From contig NZ_SDLI01000005.1 of assembly GCF_004123195.1 (NCBI RefSeq), forward strand, positions 194,475 to 258,474: DNA of 64,000 nucleotides, in the 5' to 3' direction. The notes beneath the pieces were generated by a model that saw only the letters and a program-made list of their open reading frames with translations, was not told the DNA's origin and did no database searches. Each line of letters opens with the position of its first letter. The first letter of the stretch is position 1. Positions 9,116-18,051 of the stretch are shown here, piece by piece. The stretch comes from Ammoniphilus sp. CFH 90114. Its GTDB lineage: Bacteria > Bacillota > Bacilli > Aneurinibacillales > RAOX-1. A program made the translations under genes and the position numbers.

Positions 9116-9661
9116 ATGAGTATACACTACCTATGGGAATCTATAATCCTGCTTTTTGTGAGTATTATTTTATTAAGAATAGCTGGGAAAAAGTCAGTTG
9201 CCCAGATGACTCCTGTAGAGACCATAGTCATACTAGCAATCGGTACAACAATGGGTCATGCGATTAAAGAAAATAAATTATGGCAAGTCATAATGGTATT
9301 AGCCGTTTTCGTTTTTACTCTAATCATCATTCAACGTGTCCAATTAACATTTAATAAATTTGAGCATTACCTTGTTGGACAGGCAACTATTGTTATAGAA
9401 AATGGGGCAATTGTGGAGCATAGTCTTAAAAAGTTACGGATGACAAAAGAGCAATTGAAGATGAGAATACGTCAAAAAGGCATCTCTTACGTGTCGGATA
9501 TTCGTATTGGCACGATTGAAGCTAACGGCGAATTTGGTTTTGAACTGATGCCTCACGCACGACCTGTTACTAATGAGCAATTGAATAAAATGCTAGGTAA
9601 AGAAGATAAAAATTTAACCATGAAAAGTGGAAATATATTTGATGAAATCAGAGAAAAATAG
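9116..9661 (+). CDS. DUF421 (YetF-like) membrane protein
   Basis: The 181-residue protein has three N-terminal membrane helices (about 7-24, 32-50 and 58-77) with the family motif LLRIAGKKSVAQMTPVETIV. A soluble domain follows, with VGQATIVIENGAIVEHSLKK, LKMRIRQKGISYVSDIRIG and TIEANGEFGFELMP. This layout is that of YetF/YdfR-type DUF421 proteins, which are abundant in spore formers; some are encoded with spore-membrane proteins. No enzymatic role is established. The ATG follows AATGGTGATCAA, a weak ribosome site. Confidence 0.88.
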   Translation: MSIHYLWESIILLFVSIILLRIAGKKSVAQMTPVETIVILAIGTTMGHAIKENKLWQVIMVLAVFVFTLIIIQRVQLTFNKFEHYLVGQATIVIENGAIVEHSLKKLRMTKEQLKMRIRQKGISYVSDIRIGTIEANGEFGFELMPHARPVTNEQLNKMLGKEDKNLTMKSGNIFDEIREK

Positions 9662-9692
9662 ATAAGGTTCGTGAGTACACCTTCGCTTAGAA

Positions 9693-9724
9693 AGAAAAAA
9701 ACCGCCAATAAGCGGTTTTTTCTT
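9693..9724 (+). terminator. Intrinsic terminator
   Basis: AAACCGC and GCGGTTT pair across CAATAA, with A-rich sequence before and six T after. It can work in both directions, between the DUF421 gene and the minus-strand small genes. Confidence 0.85.
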
Positions 9725-9735
9725 TAATATGAAAA

Positions 9736-9870
9736 CTATTTATGCGGCTGTTGAGAAACCTCATTTATAAATTCCATGATGGACGAAAGCAGCTCAACGG
9801 ATTGAAAACCAAATAGAGGAAGTCCTACTAAAAAAAGAATGGCCTCACCAATCACTTTACTAAGTACCAT
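9736..9870 (-). CDS. Possible 44-residue small membrane-associated protein
   Basis: Read on the minus strand from ATG (complement of 9868-9870), with GGGAGATGA upstream, this frame encodes MVLSKVIGEAILFLVGLPLF and then a polar, amphipathic tail ending SQQPHK. One hydrophobic helix spans about residues 5-23. The good ribosome site and its position behind another short minus-strand frame (9900-10181) favour a real gene. No homologue is recognised. Confidence 0.42.
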   Translation of the reverse strand: MVLSKVIGEAILFLVGLPLFGFQSVELLSSIMEFINEVSQQPHK

Positions 9871-9899
9871 ACTAAATCATCTCCCATTAATAATAGTAA

Positions 9900-10181
9900 T
9901 TAATTTCTTGGAGGGAAACCTAGTAAGATATGCTGCTCCTCGTTTGCTACCAAAAGTCGATGGAGAAGGATAAAGAGCTTAGAAGGATAGGTGATAGGTT
10001 GAGTTAGCCAAGTTGGGTTAATCTTATTGCATATGAATTTTACCTTCACTTGAAAGAAACGTAATACATTGCTGCATAATCTTAACTCTATTATTACCGA
10101 AAGGGTGACCGTTCCTAAGATGAGAGACAAAGTGAAAGATAGATGCTCCACATCCAACTGCCAAATTAAATCCCATTCCAT
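9900..10181 (-). CDS. Hypothetical 93-residue protein with N-terminal hydrophobic segment
   Basis: The frame starts at an ATG (complement of 10179-10181) ten bases downstream of AAAGGAGG, a near-perfect ribosome site. A hydrophobic stretch lies at about 13-31 (LSFTLSLILGTVTLSVIIEL) and the rest is basic and leucine-rich. I do not recognise the family. It may form a two-gene unit with the 44-residue frame downstream. Confidence 0.45.
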   Translation of the reverse strand: MEWDLIWQLDVEHLSFTLSLILGTVTLSVIIELRLCSNVLRFFQVKVKFICNKINPTWLTQPITYPSKLFILLHRLLVANEEQHILLGFPPRN

Positions 10182-10279
10182 CTAGTCTTTAGCCTCCTTT
10201 CTTTAATGGTGGATTCATTATACGGTTTGGACAGTAAATGCGTCAATGTCAAATCATGTTTTGAATAAAAAACCACCAC

Positions 10280-11101
10280 TTAGGTATTAAACCATGTACC
10301 ATTTAATGCTGCAATATATCTTTCTGCTGACTTTTGTACAGCATTTTTTGCATTTTCTTTGACTACCCGGTGAAATGCATTATACATTCGATCAAATTTC
10401 AAATCATTTACGATGTTTGCAATCTCCTGTACTTTGGAAGCAGGCAGTGGTATGAGATTCGGATAGCTATACATAAAACTAACCCATCGACGATCTGCAA
10501 CAACTTGAATGACATCACCCGATAACAAGATGCCCTTTTTCCCATTTCCATCTTTCCATTCTAGTACAGATCCACCTTTAAAATGTCCTCCTAGACGATG
10601 GATTACGATACCATTATGTAATTCCAAGAACTCACCTGACCAAAAGCGAATTTTTTCACTTGGTCTCATGACCCATTCCTGATCATCAATATGAATATAG
10701 ATCGGTACATTAAACGCTTCTGCCCATTCCACTTGTGTAGAGTAATAGTGAGGATGAGACAGAGCAATGGCTTGAATGCCTCCTAATTCGTTTATCTGTT
10801 TAATCGTCGTTTCGTCAAGATAGGAGATACAATCCCATAATAAATGGAAGCCATTACTTTGAACCATATAAGCTGTTTGACCAATTGCAAATTCTGGAGT
10901 TGTTTTCAGACTGTACAAACCTTCTTCTTCTAAATGAAAAATGTTTTTATACCCAGCTTGCACCATCTCTCCTAATGTTGTCCAAGATTGCCCGTTCGGA
11001 TTTACATACTGTCTTTCTTCGTTGCAAATCATGCATTGTTCTGGTTCTTCTATTGAGCCTTCATATTGAACCCCACATGTTTCACATATATAATGATTCA
11101 A
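10280..11101 (-). CDS. MBL-fold metallohydrolase with N-terminal zinc ribbon
   Basis: The 273-residue protein begins with a rubredoxin-like zinc ribbon (CETCGVQYEG...CMICNEE, residues 5-28). A metallo-beta-lactamase fold follows, with ligands in ALSHPHYYS, LGGHFKGG, LLSGDVIQ and YNAFHR. The canonical HxHxDH is HPHYYS here, so the usual second-metal Asp-His pair is replaced; this variant occurs in a recognised sub-group of MBL hydrolases. The substrate is unknown. The start ATG is the first of the frame. The gene is monocistronic and divergent from the chemoreceptor gene. Confidence 0.85.
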   Translation of the reverse strand: MNHYICETCGVQYEGSIEEPEQCMICNEERQYVNPNGQSWTTLGEMVQAGYKNIFHLEEEGLYSLKTTPEFAIGQTAYMVQSNGFHLLWDCISYLDETTIKQINELGGIQAIALSHPHYYSTQVEWAEAFNVPIYIHIDDQEWVMRPSEKIRFWSGEFLELHNGIVIHRLGGHFKGGSVLEWKDGNGKKGILLSGDVIQVVADRRWVSFMYSYPNLIPLPASKVQEIANIVNDLKFDRMYNAFHRVVKENAKNAVQKSAERYIAALNGTWFNT

Positions 11102-11371
11102 ATTTTACCCACCCTTACTAGATATTGTAATTACAATAGAATAATAACAAAAAGTGGAATGGTTTAGAACTAGATTTTATGTTTTGATCGGCTTTTTTCA
11201 TCTAGGTTTAAAGAAATTTAAGCAGGAAAATACTAGTCATTTTAGATCTTTTTTCCTAAAAAACCATATGATATTATGTAGAATGACATAAAGGGGGGAT
11301 AGTTTCAGAATAGTACATGTGAGAAAAATACAATTACCATAAAGTAGATAAAAATGAAATGAGGAAATGGA
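11102..11371. other. Divergent intergenic region
   Basis: This AT-rich 270-base gap lies between the minus-strand MBL gene and the plus-strand chemoreceptor gene and must hold both promoters. TTACAATAGAATAATAAC near 11131-11148 and AGGTTTAAAGAAATTTAAGC near 11203 are AT-rich candidates, but no hexamer pair is convincing. I see no gene. Confidence 0.35.
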
Positions 11372-13033
11372 ATGAAGAAGGTATTCGGACAAAGTCTATC
11401 TGCCAAAATTATTGGCTTATTAGCCATCATACTTTTTCTATCTTTTATATCAACGTCTTTTGTTATAAAGGAATTGCTTAAAGATGAAGTGATCGAGCAA
11501 TGGAAAGATCATAATCTAAAGCTAGTTAATTTGTATAGTCAGATGTTTGATATAAACGATCCACAAAAATTGATTGACCAAATTGCAGAAGAGAACAACT
11601 TAGCCTATGCATTATTCATTGATTCAAACTTAACGGCTGTAGCCCATTCGAATCCAGACAGGATTGGAATTACTTTAGATGATGAAGGAAGTAAAGCAGC
11701 GGCACAGGGAGGTCAAAAATATGCAGATTTTTTCCACTATAGTGTGACTGACTCTCTTGTGCTCGACATCCTGATTCCTTTATATAAAGAAGATAAACTC
11801 ATTGGTGCCTTAAACATTGGTCTGCCTGTAGATACAGAAACCGTGGACAGTATACTAAAGGAAAGCTTAAGTAAAATTACCATGTCTTTCATTGTTGTTA
11901 TGATCCTGTCTATTGTGTTTTTAGTGTTCTTTATCCGGTCTTTGCTCATCAGCCCGATTAAAAGTTTAACGAGCAAGATTAATAAATTGGCCGATTATGA
12001 TTTATCCGCAGATGTGTCGAACAATCAAGTAGCCTTTACGAAGAGAAAAGACGAGTTGGGTGAGGCATGGAATTCACTCGAAAAAATGAGATGTAACTTC
12101 ATTGATTTAATTGAAGACATTGCAAGGAGTTCAGAGGAAGTACAGAAATCTTCCCTACTCTTAGCAAGCAGCAGTCACCAAACGGCTGCCGGAGCGGGAG
12201 AGATCGAAAAAATTATGCAAGATATAGCGGTTGGAGCTAAAAAGCAAGCAGAGGATACTGAAGTCGGTACATTGCAACTTAGTGAATTAGGGGAATATAT
12301 CGAGAAAGATCAACAATGTGTAAGAGAACTAAATCTGGCGACCGATCATGTCTATCAATTAAAAGAAGAAGGCTCTGTGTCTCTTAAGGAATTAATGCAA
12401 AGCTCCAGTCAGTCCATAAGTGCAACCCATGAAGTAAATCAGATTATCTTAACTACGAATGAAAGTGCCGAGAAAATTGAATTAGCCAGCAAGATGATAG
12501 GAAATATTGCTAACCAAACGAACCTACTAGCACTCAATGCCGCTATTGAGGCAGCTAGAGCTGGTGAAGCTGGAAAAGGGTTTGCCGTTGTTGCCGATGA
12601 GATACGGAAGTTAGCTGAACAATCCAATGGGTTTACCAACGAGATCGCAAATATTATTTCTGAATTAACATCAAAGACTGAACATGCTGTAAACACCATG
12701 CAAGAAGTGAATCAAATCATTTCTTTACAAACCCATAGTGTGGAGACAGTAAGTAATAAGTTTATCGGTATTGCAGAAGCGATTGATAAGATGCAGGGTG
12801 TTATTCAAAATTTGAATGCTTCTTCTAGTCAAATGAAGGATAAGAAGGAAGATATTATTGAAATCTTCCAAGACTTGTCTGCCATTTCAGAGGAAAATGC
12901 AGCATGTACGGAGGTTGCTTCTACTACCATAGAGGGACAAGTGAGTGCCATAGAAAGTGTAGCCGACTCTAGTGATCAATTAGCTAGGTTGTCCGAAGAA
13001 ATTAAAGGATTTATTATTAAATTTAAGCATTAG
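11372..13033 (+). CDS. Methyl-accepting chemotaxis protein
   Basis: The 553-residue transducer has a first membrane helix (about 11-31) and an extracytoplasmic single-Cache-like sensor (32-165) with [21 protein letters not shown] second helix (169-190), a HAMP domain (190-245) and a long methyl-accepting signalling domain complete it. The hairpin tip [20 protein letters not shown] and [18 protein letters not shown] are intact, so it should couple to CheA/CheW. The start ATG follows ATGAGGAAATGG. It is a single gene closed by a strong terminator. The ligand is not predictable from the sequence. Confidence 0.95.
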   Translation: MKKVFGQSLSAKIIGLLAIILFLSFISTSFVIKELLKDEVIEQWKDHNLKLVNLYSQMFDINDPQKLIDQIAEENNLAYALFIDSNLTAVAHSNPDRIGITLDDEGSKAAAQGGQKYADFFHYSVTDSLVLDILIPLYKEDKLIGALNIGLPVDTETVDSILKESLSKITMSFIVVMILSIVFLVFFIRSLLISPIKSLTSKINKLADYDLSADVSNNQVAFTKRKDELGEAWNSLEKMRCNFIDLIEDIARSSEEVQKSSLLLASSSHQTAAGAGEIEKIMQDIAVGAKKQAEDTEVGTLQLSELGEYIEKDQQCVRELNLATDHVYQLKEEGSVSLKELMQSSSQSISATHEVNQIILTTNESAEKIELASKMIGNIANQTNLLALNAAIEAARAGEAGKGFAVVADEIRKLAEQSNGFTNEIANIISELTSKTEHAVNTMQEVNQIISLQTHSVETVSNKFIGIAEAIDKMQGVIQNLNASSSQMKDKKEDIIEIFQDLSAISEENAACTEVASTTIEGQVSAIESVADSSDQLARLSEEIKGFIIKFKH

Positions 13034-13054
13034 AGGGAGCATTTCTCTCCCGAG

Positions 13055-13095
13055 GCCAGTCTATTACTTGATATTCGTGTATAGACTGGCTTTTT
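13055..13095 (+). terminator. Intrinsic terminator
   Basis: GCCAGTCTAT and ATAGACTGGC form a 10-bp perfect stem followed by five T, 22 bases after the chemoreceptor stop. Confidence 0.9.
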
Positions 13096-13179
13096 CAATC
13101 TTTACTGGAATAAAACGATATATATGGATAGGATTTGATTATTGTAGTTTTTCCAATAAGAGGATTAGAGGAGGATTCG

Positions 13180-14175
13180 ATGAGATCATTAATCGGAGGA
13201 TTCACAACCGAGATTAAGACTGAAAAAGGGATAGCTGAGATGAAGAAGTTAAATATTAACGGTACGGAACAGTGGGTGGTGATGAGAGGTCAAGATCGAA
13301 CTAGTCCTATACTGTTTCATCTACATGGGGGTCCAGGGGGATCTCAAACAGGTAATTTCAGAAAGTATCTTAGCGATTTAGAGAAGGACTTTGTCGTTAT
13401 CAATTGGGATCAACGAGGGGCAGGGAAGTCCTATCATCCCAATATTCCTCAAGAGACGATGAATATGAACCAACTTGTAGAAGACGCAAAGGAAGTCATC
13501 TCTTATGCGTTACATCGTTTCCAACAGAAACAAGTGTTCTTAACAGGACAGTCCTTTGGTAGTGTATTGGGGATGTTGCTTTTACATAGATATCCTGAGT
13601 TTGTTCAGGCTTATATTGGAATTAATCAAGTAGTCTACCGTGCAGAAGAGGAATTAGCATGCTATGAAACAACATTACAAATAGCAAAAGAACGGGGAGA
13701 CAAAAAAGCGATAGAAGATTTAACAACAATGGGAAGGCCCATTAACGGTTCTTACCAAAATACGAAAGATTTAGTTAGGCAAAGAGGACTAATTACGAAG
13801 TATAAAGGGGTTAGTTATAAAAAAAGTACACACCTCATTCAGTTTGCGAGCATCTTTTGTTCTGAGTTAACTTTTAAAGAAAAAATAAATTTTATGAAAG
13901 GATTCACCTTCTCCATTGATACTTTGTGGGAAGAGTGGTCAAGTATGAATCTAAGGGAAAAAATTATAGAAGTACATGTCCCGATTTACTTTATAGCGGG
14001 TAAGCATGATAGGCTGGTTCCTCTGGAAAGCACTTCACAATATTTTGAAATACTAAAAGCCCCTAAAAAGGAACTCGTCATATTCGAAGAATCGGGTCAT
14101 CTGGCTTGTTTTGAAGAGCCAGGCAAGTTTTGTGAATTGCTAAAAACAATCAAAGAAACATCTGTAGCCTTCTAA
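13180..14175 (+). CDS. Alpha/beta hydrolase, proline-iminopeptidase-like
   Basis: The 331-residue protein shows the oxyanion motif HGGPGGSQ, NWDQRGAGKS, the nucleophile elbow GQSFGSVLG, the acidic residue in AGKHDRLVP and the catalytic histidine in EESGHLACFEEP. These mark the alpha/beta-hydrolase family S33 group (proline iminopeptidases and relatives). The cap region is diverged, so the substrate may be another peptide or ester. No signal peptide is present, so it acts in the cytoplasm. The ATG at 13180 follows GAGGAGGAT; the TTG at 13135 has no ribosome site. Confidence 0.88.
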   Translation: MRSLIGGFTTEIKTEKGIAEMKKLNINGTEQWVVMRGQDRTSPILFHLHGGPGGSQTGNFRKYLSDLEKDFVVINWDQRGAGKSYHPNIPQETMNMNQLVEDAKEVISYALHRFQQKQVFLTGQSFGSVLGMLLLHRYPEFVQAYIGINQVVYRAEEELACYETTLQIAKERGDKKAIEDLTTMGRPINGSYQNTKDLVRQRGLITKYKGVSYKKSTHLIQFASIFCSELTFKEKINFMKGFTFSIDTLWEEWSSMNLREKIIEVHVPIYFIAGKHDRLVPLESTSQYFEILKAPKKELVIFEESGHLACFEEPGKFCELLKTIKETSVAF

Positions 14176-14282
14176 GGCAAAGTTTTTGATAAATTATTGA
14201 AATTATTGACTAAAATTGTCATAATAAGAATATCATAATTTAGTTCTAAAAGACTATATAAAGGACTAAAGTAACGAATTTA

Positions 14283-14374
14283 ACCAGAGCGATAATGGCA
14301 AACCCATCGAAAGATGGGGACGCAAAGCCTCAGACCTAAGGGACCCCCTATGGTGGCTGGGTTACCGAAATTGG
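14283..14374 (+). promoter_or_regulatory. Cyclic di-GMP-I riboswitch (GEMM-I)
   Basis: The core blocks GGCAAACCCATCGAAAGATGGGGACGCAAAGCC... and the later GGTGGCTGGGTTACCG match the GEMM-I consensus, including the GAAA tetraloop and its receptor-side GACGCAAAGCC. It lies 150 bases upstream of two GGDEF-EAL genes and is followed by a terminator hairpin, so c-di-GMP likely controls transcription of its own turnover enzymes. A TTGACT box at about 14206 may be the -35 element. Confidence 0.93.
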
Positions 14375-14411
14375 CGATTCATATATGGGATATAAAACCA
14401 TGATATGGGGA

Positions 14412-14440
14412 AACCACTTTCATTTTTGAAGTGGTTTTTT
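14412..14440 (+). terminator. Terminator of the c-di-GMP riboswitch
   Basis: AACCACTT and AAGTGGTT pair around a nine-base loop and are followed by a T run, between the aptamer and the first GGDEF-EAL gene. This is the expected expression platform. Confidence 0.85.
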
Positions 14441-14527
14441 AGTTATCCAAGTAACGGTAGGTATGGAGTAATAGTTTCCTATCGCGTTAGGGTATCTATA
14501 ATTTTTGAAAATGGAGAATAACAACAA

Positions 14528-16267
14528 ATGGATCCTAGAGATAGAGTGATAGACAAACGGAAAACCACGAAAGTTCTATATGATCACTTTTTAAATATCA
14601 TGTACGATACTCGTGAAATCTATTTTTTTGATACTAGTACACTAAAATTTGTTGAAGTGAATACGGTTGCATCAAAGAATTTGGGTTATACCCTAGATGA
14701 ACTTCTTGATATGAGCCCTGTGGAAGTCATGACGAGACTGACAGAAAAAGAGTTTCAAAGAATTATTGATCCGTTGACTTCTGGCAAGCAAACCGTTGTT
14801 TCACTAGAAACATCCCTGCTTCGGAAGGATTCTACGGTTTATCCTGTGGAAATTCAGTTGTATTTAATTGAAAAGGAAAATCAAAGCTTAGTACTCGCGA
14901 TCGTGAATGATATTATTGAGCGAAAACAAGCAGAGGAGATGATTCATTATTTATCTTACCAGGATCATATCACTTGTTTACCTAATCGAATGCTGTTTAA
15001 TGACCGTTTAAGTGTAAGCCTCTCCAATGCTAAACGAAACCAGTCCATTGTGACGGTTCTCTTTCTTGATCTAGACCGCTTTAAACATCTCAATGATCCT
15101 CTCGGTCATGATAAAGGGGATGCAATCTTGCGGCAAGTGGCTCATAAGCTCAAGTTCTGCTTACGCGAGAATGATACCATCTCGCGGTTTGGGGGAGATG
15201 AGTTTGCCATTATACTCTCGGACGTCGGCCGAGTAGAAGATGCCGGTAGAGTAGCTGGAAGAGTTCTGGATAAATTATCGGAGACTTTGAACTTTGAGGA
15301 ATTTGAATTTCGTTTGACGGCTAGCATAGGGATCAGTTTGTATCCGTTTGACGGAAATACGAGAGAAGAATTACTGAAAAATGCCCACTCTGCGATGTAT
15401 AAAGCGAAAGAGCGGGGAGGAAATTGCTACCAGTTCTATGCATCTGAAATGAATGCAAGGATGTTTGAACGACTCGTATTAGAGAACGGATTACATAAAG
15501 CATTGGATCGCAATGAATTCGTTCTTTATTACCAGCCTCAATATGACAGCAAGACTTTGGAGATTACGGGTGTAGAAGCGCTAGTGCGATGGAACCACCC
15601 GGACTTAGGACTAGTTCCTCCTGCGGATTTTATCCCTTTATCTGAAGAAATCGGACATATTATACCATTGGGGATTTGGGTGCTCTATACCGCTTGCGTG
15701 CAGAACAAGGCATGGCAAGATGCAGGATATCCTCCAATATCCGTATCGGTCATTCTATCTACTAAGCAATTCAAACAGAGCAATTTAGTTCAACTTGTAT
15801 CTGATGTTCTTAACGAAACGGGTTTAGAGCCCCAATACCTAAAACTAGAGTTAACAGAAACGGATATGATGGAAAATACGGATGAAATCCTGGCGACCCT
15901 TCAACAATTGAAGAACATGGGGATTAAAATTATGATTGATGATTTTGGAAAAGGGTATTCATCCCTTGGCTATTTGAAGAAGTTTCCTGTTGATATCTTG
16001 AAAATTGATCAGTCTTTTATTCGGGAAATCGAATCTAGTCCTAGTGAAAGAGAAATCGTCATCGCAATTCTTCAACTTGCTCAAATACTAGATTTGCAAG
16101 TGATTGCGGAGGGGATTGAAACCGAGGAACAGTTTGCCTTTCTTCGTAAACATGACTGTGATGTGATGCAAGGATACTATTTTTCCAAGCCTTTACCTTT
16201 GAGGGAGATTGAAGAAGTTCTAAAGGTAAAAAGGAAGATTGAGGCTCCAAAAGGGATTGTAGGATGA
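14528..16267 (+). CDS. PAS-GGDEF-EAL protein with a substituted EAL metal site
   Basis: The 579-residue protein has a PAS domain (about 20-135), GGDEF (about 140-305; GGDEF at 222-226 with the RxxD inhibitory site REND five residues earlier) and EAL (from about 325; EALVRW at 350). Both diguanylate cyclase and phosphodiesterase activities are expected of the family. However, the EAL position normally Asn in SVNLS is Ile409 (SVILSTKQF). That residue coordinates the catalytic metal, so c-di-GMP breakdown is probably impaired. The remaining EAL residues (ELTET, DDFGKGYS, LKID, AEGIE, QGYYFSKP) are present. There are no membrane helices. It overlaps the next gene by four bases. Confidence 0.93.
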   Translation: MDPRDRVIDKRKTTKVLYDHFLNIMYDTREIYFFDTSTLKFVEVNTVASKNLGYTLDELLDMSPVEVMTRLTEKEFQRIIDPLTSGKQTVVSLETSLLRKDSTVYPVEIQLYLIEKENQSLVLAIVNDIIERKQAEEMIHYLSYQDHITCLPNRMLFNDRLSVSLSNAKRNQSIVTVLFLDLDRFKHLNDPLGHDKGDAILRQVAHKLKFCLRENDTISRFGGDEFAIILSDVGRVEDAGRVAGRVLDKLSETLNFEEFEFRLTASIGISLYPFDGNTREELLKNAHSAMYKAKERGGNCYQFYASEMNARMFERLVLENGLHKALDRNEFVLYYQPQYDSKTLEITGVEALVRWNHPDLGLVPPADFIPLSEEIGHIIPLGIWVLYTACVQNKAWQDAGYPPISVSVILSTKQFKQSNLVQLVSDVLNETGLEPQYLKLELTETDMMENTDEILATLQQLKNMGIKIMIDDFGKGYSSLGYLKKFPVDILKIDQSFIREIESSPSEREIVIAILQLAQILDLQVIAEGIETEEQFAFLRKHDCDVMQGYYFSKPLPLREIEEVLKVKRKIEAPKGIVG

Positions 16268-17979
16268 TAAAAGATAATGGTAGTTATATATTGGAAGTCG
16301 GCGAGAAGGAACTGTGGGAAACGACCGAAACTCTCCAAGCTCTTATTAAATCGTCTCCTTTAGCAATTGTGTCTTTTGATCATGATGGTCATGTGAACAT
16401 GTGGAATCCGGCTGCCGAGAAGTTGCTGGGTTGGCGGGAAGAAGAAGTGCTAAATAAACCGAACCCGCTGTTTTCTGAAGATACGAATGCGGATGAATTT
16501 AGCAATCTATTGGGGCTTTTGCTGCAAGGAAATGCTTTGACCGATGTAGAAATCAGGAGAGCGAGGAAAGATGGATCGACTATTGATTTAAGCCTGTCCA
16601 TTACGCTCTTATATGATAAACAAGGGGATATACGTGGTGGAGTTGCTCTTTTTGCCGATATTACCAAGCGTAAGCAAGCGGAACTAATGATTAAGAAGAT
16701 GGCCTACTTTGATTCCTTAACCGATTTGCCGAATCGGACTCTGTTCTATGATCGGTTGACGCAAGCCATAAACCAAGCCAAAAGAACGAAAAAACCGATC
16801 GCCGTTCTGTTCCTTGACCTAGATCGCTTCAAGATCATCAATGATTCCCTTGGACACACCGCTGGAGATCAATTGCTACAGGAGGTCTCTAAACGATTGC
16901 TCACCTGTATTCGAGAAGGGGATACCGTATCTCGTCAAGGAGGAGATGAATTTACCATTCTTCTCGCGAATACAAGTTCGACTGGTGCAGCGACTGTAGC
17001 TGGAAGAATCATTGACATGATCTCTCAGCCCATGGTTCTTAATGGTCATGAGATTCTTGTGACCCCAAGCATTGGAATTGGCATGTTCCCTGAAGATGGC
17101 GATAATGTAGAAAATCTCTTGAAGAATGCGGACACAGCAATGTATCATGCTAAAGATCTCGGTAAAAACAACTACCAATTTTATTCATCGAAACTCGATC
17201 AACAGGTTTTAGAACGACTTACATTAGAAAATGAGCTTAGAAAAGCATTGGAGAAAAAAGAATTTGTGCTTCACTATCAACCGTTGATTCATATCAATTC
17301 CCAAAAAATCATCGGTGTGGAGGCCTTGATCCGTTGGCAGCATCCACAGCTGGGCGTAATTTCTCCCACCAAATTCATTCCGCTAGCTGAGGAAACCGGG
17401 TTGATTGTTTCAATTGGAAAATGGATCATACAGACCGCTTGTGCTCAGACCAAGGCTTGGCAAGACAAGGGCTACCCTCCTCTGAAAGTATCCGTGAATC
17501 TATCCGGAAGACAATTCAAAGAACCAGACTTAGTCGATACGATTTGCGGTATTTTGAAAGTTACGGGATTAGAGCCACAATATTTAGAGCTAGAAATAAC
17601 AGAAAATATTAGTATGAACAATGTGCATTTAACCATCCAAACGCTTCAAGAGTTAAAAGCACTCGGACTAAAAATTTCAATAGATGACTTCGGGACAGGC
17701 TATTCCTCCTTGAATTATCTTAAGAAATTTCCCATTGATACGCTGAAAATCGATCAATCCTTTGTCAGAGACATCCACACTGACCGCGATGACGCCGCCA
17801 TCGTAAAAGCCATTATGGCGATGGCCTTTAGTCTGGATTTGAATGTAATTGCCGAAGGGGTTGAAACGCAAGAACAGCTATTATTCCTTGTGAAGCAGAG
17901 ATGCCCAGAAGCGCAAGGCTATTATTTTAATAAGCCTTTAACGGTAGAAGAGATGGAAGATGTATTGATGGGTTTATGA
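16264..17979 (+). CDS. PAS-GGDEF-EAL protein (c-di-GMP turnover)
   Basis: The 571-residue paralogue of the preceding gene is translationally coupled to it through an ATGA overlap. A PAS domain (about 20-140) with FDHDGHVNMWNPAAEKLLGW is followed by GGDEF (about 145-305; motif at 226-230, RxxD site REGD) and EAL (EALIRW at 353). The EAL set is complete here, including SVNLSGRQF, EITENIS, DDFGTGYSSL, LKIDQSF, AEGVET and QGYYFNKPL. It may therefore be the active phosphodiesterase of the pair, with a possibly active cyclase. It is under the upstream c-di-GMP riboswitch and followed by a terminator. Confidence 0.95.
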   Translation: MIKDNGSYILEVGEKELWETTETLQALIKSSPLAIVSFDHDGHVNMWNPAAEKLLGWREEEVLNKPNPLFSEDTNADEFSNLLGLLLQGNALTDVEIRRARKDGSTIDLSLSITLLYDKQGDIRGGVALFADITKRKQAELMIKKMAYFDSLTDLPNRTLFYDRLTQAINQAKRTKKPIAVLFLDLDRFKIINDSLGHTAGDQLLQEVSKRLLTCIREGDTVSRQGGDEFTILLANTSSTGAATVAGRIIDMISQPMVLNGHEILVTPSIGIGMFPEDGDNVENLLKNADTAMYHAKDLGKNNYQFYSSKLDQQVLERLTLENELRKALEKKEFVLHYQPLIHINSQKIIGVEALIRWQHPQLGVISPTKFIPLAEETGLIVSIGKWIIQTACAQTKAWQDKGYPPLKVSVNLSGRQFKEPDLVDTICGILKVTGLEPQYLELEITENISMNNVHLTIQTLQELKALGLKISIDDFGTGYSSLNYLKKFPIDTLKIDQSFVRDIHTDRDDAAIVKAIMAMAFSLDLNVIAEGVETQEQLLFLVKQRCPEAQGYYFNKPLTVEEMEDVLMGL

Positions 17980-17993
17980 GATGTTTGCAACTC

Positions 17994-18045
17994 AAGAAGG
18001 GTCTCTTCCCATTGTTTTGGAAGAAACCCTTCTTATCATTTTTTA
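17994..18045 (+). terminator. Intrinsic terminator
   Basis: AAGAAGGGT and ACCCTTCTT pair around a roughly 22-base loop that itself contains TCTTCC/GGAAGA, with ATCATTTTTTAT after it, directly behind the second GGDEF-EAL gene. Confidence 0.75.
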
Positions 18046-18051
18046 TATATT

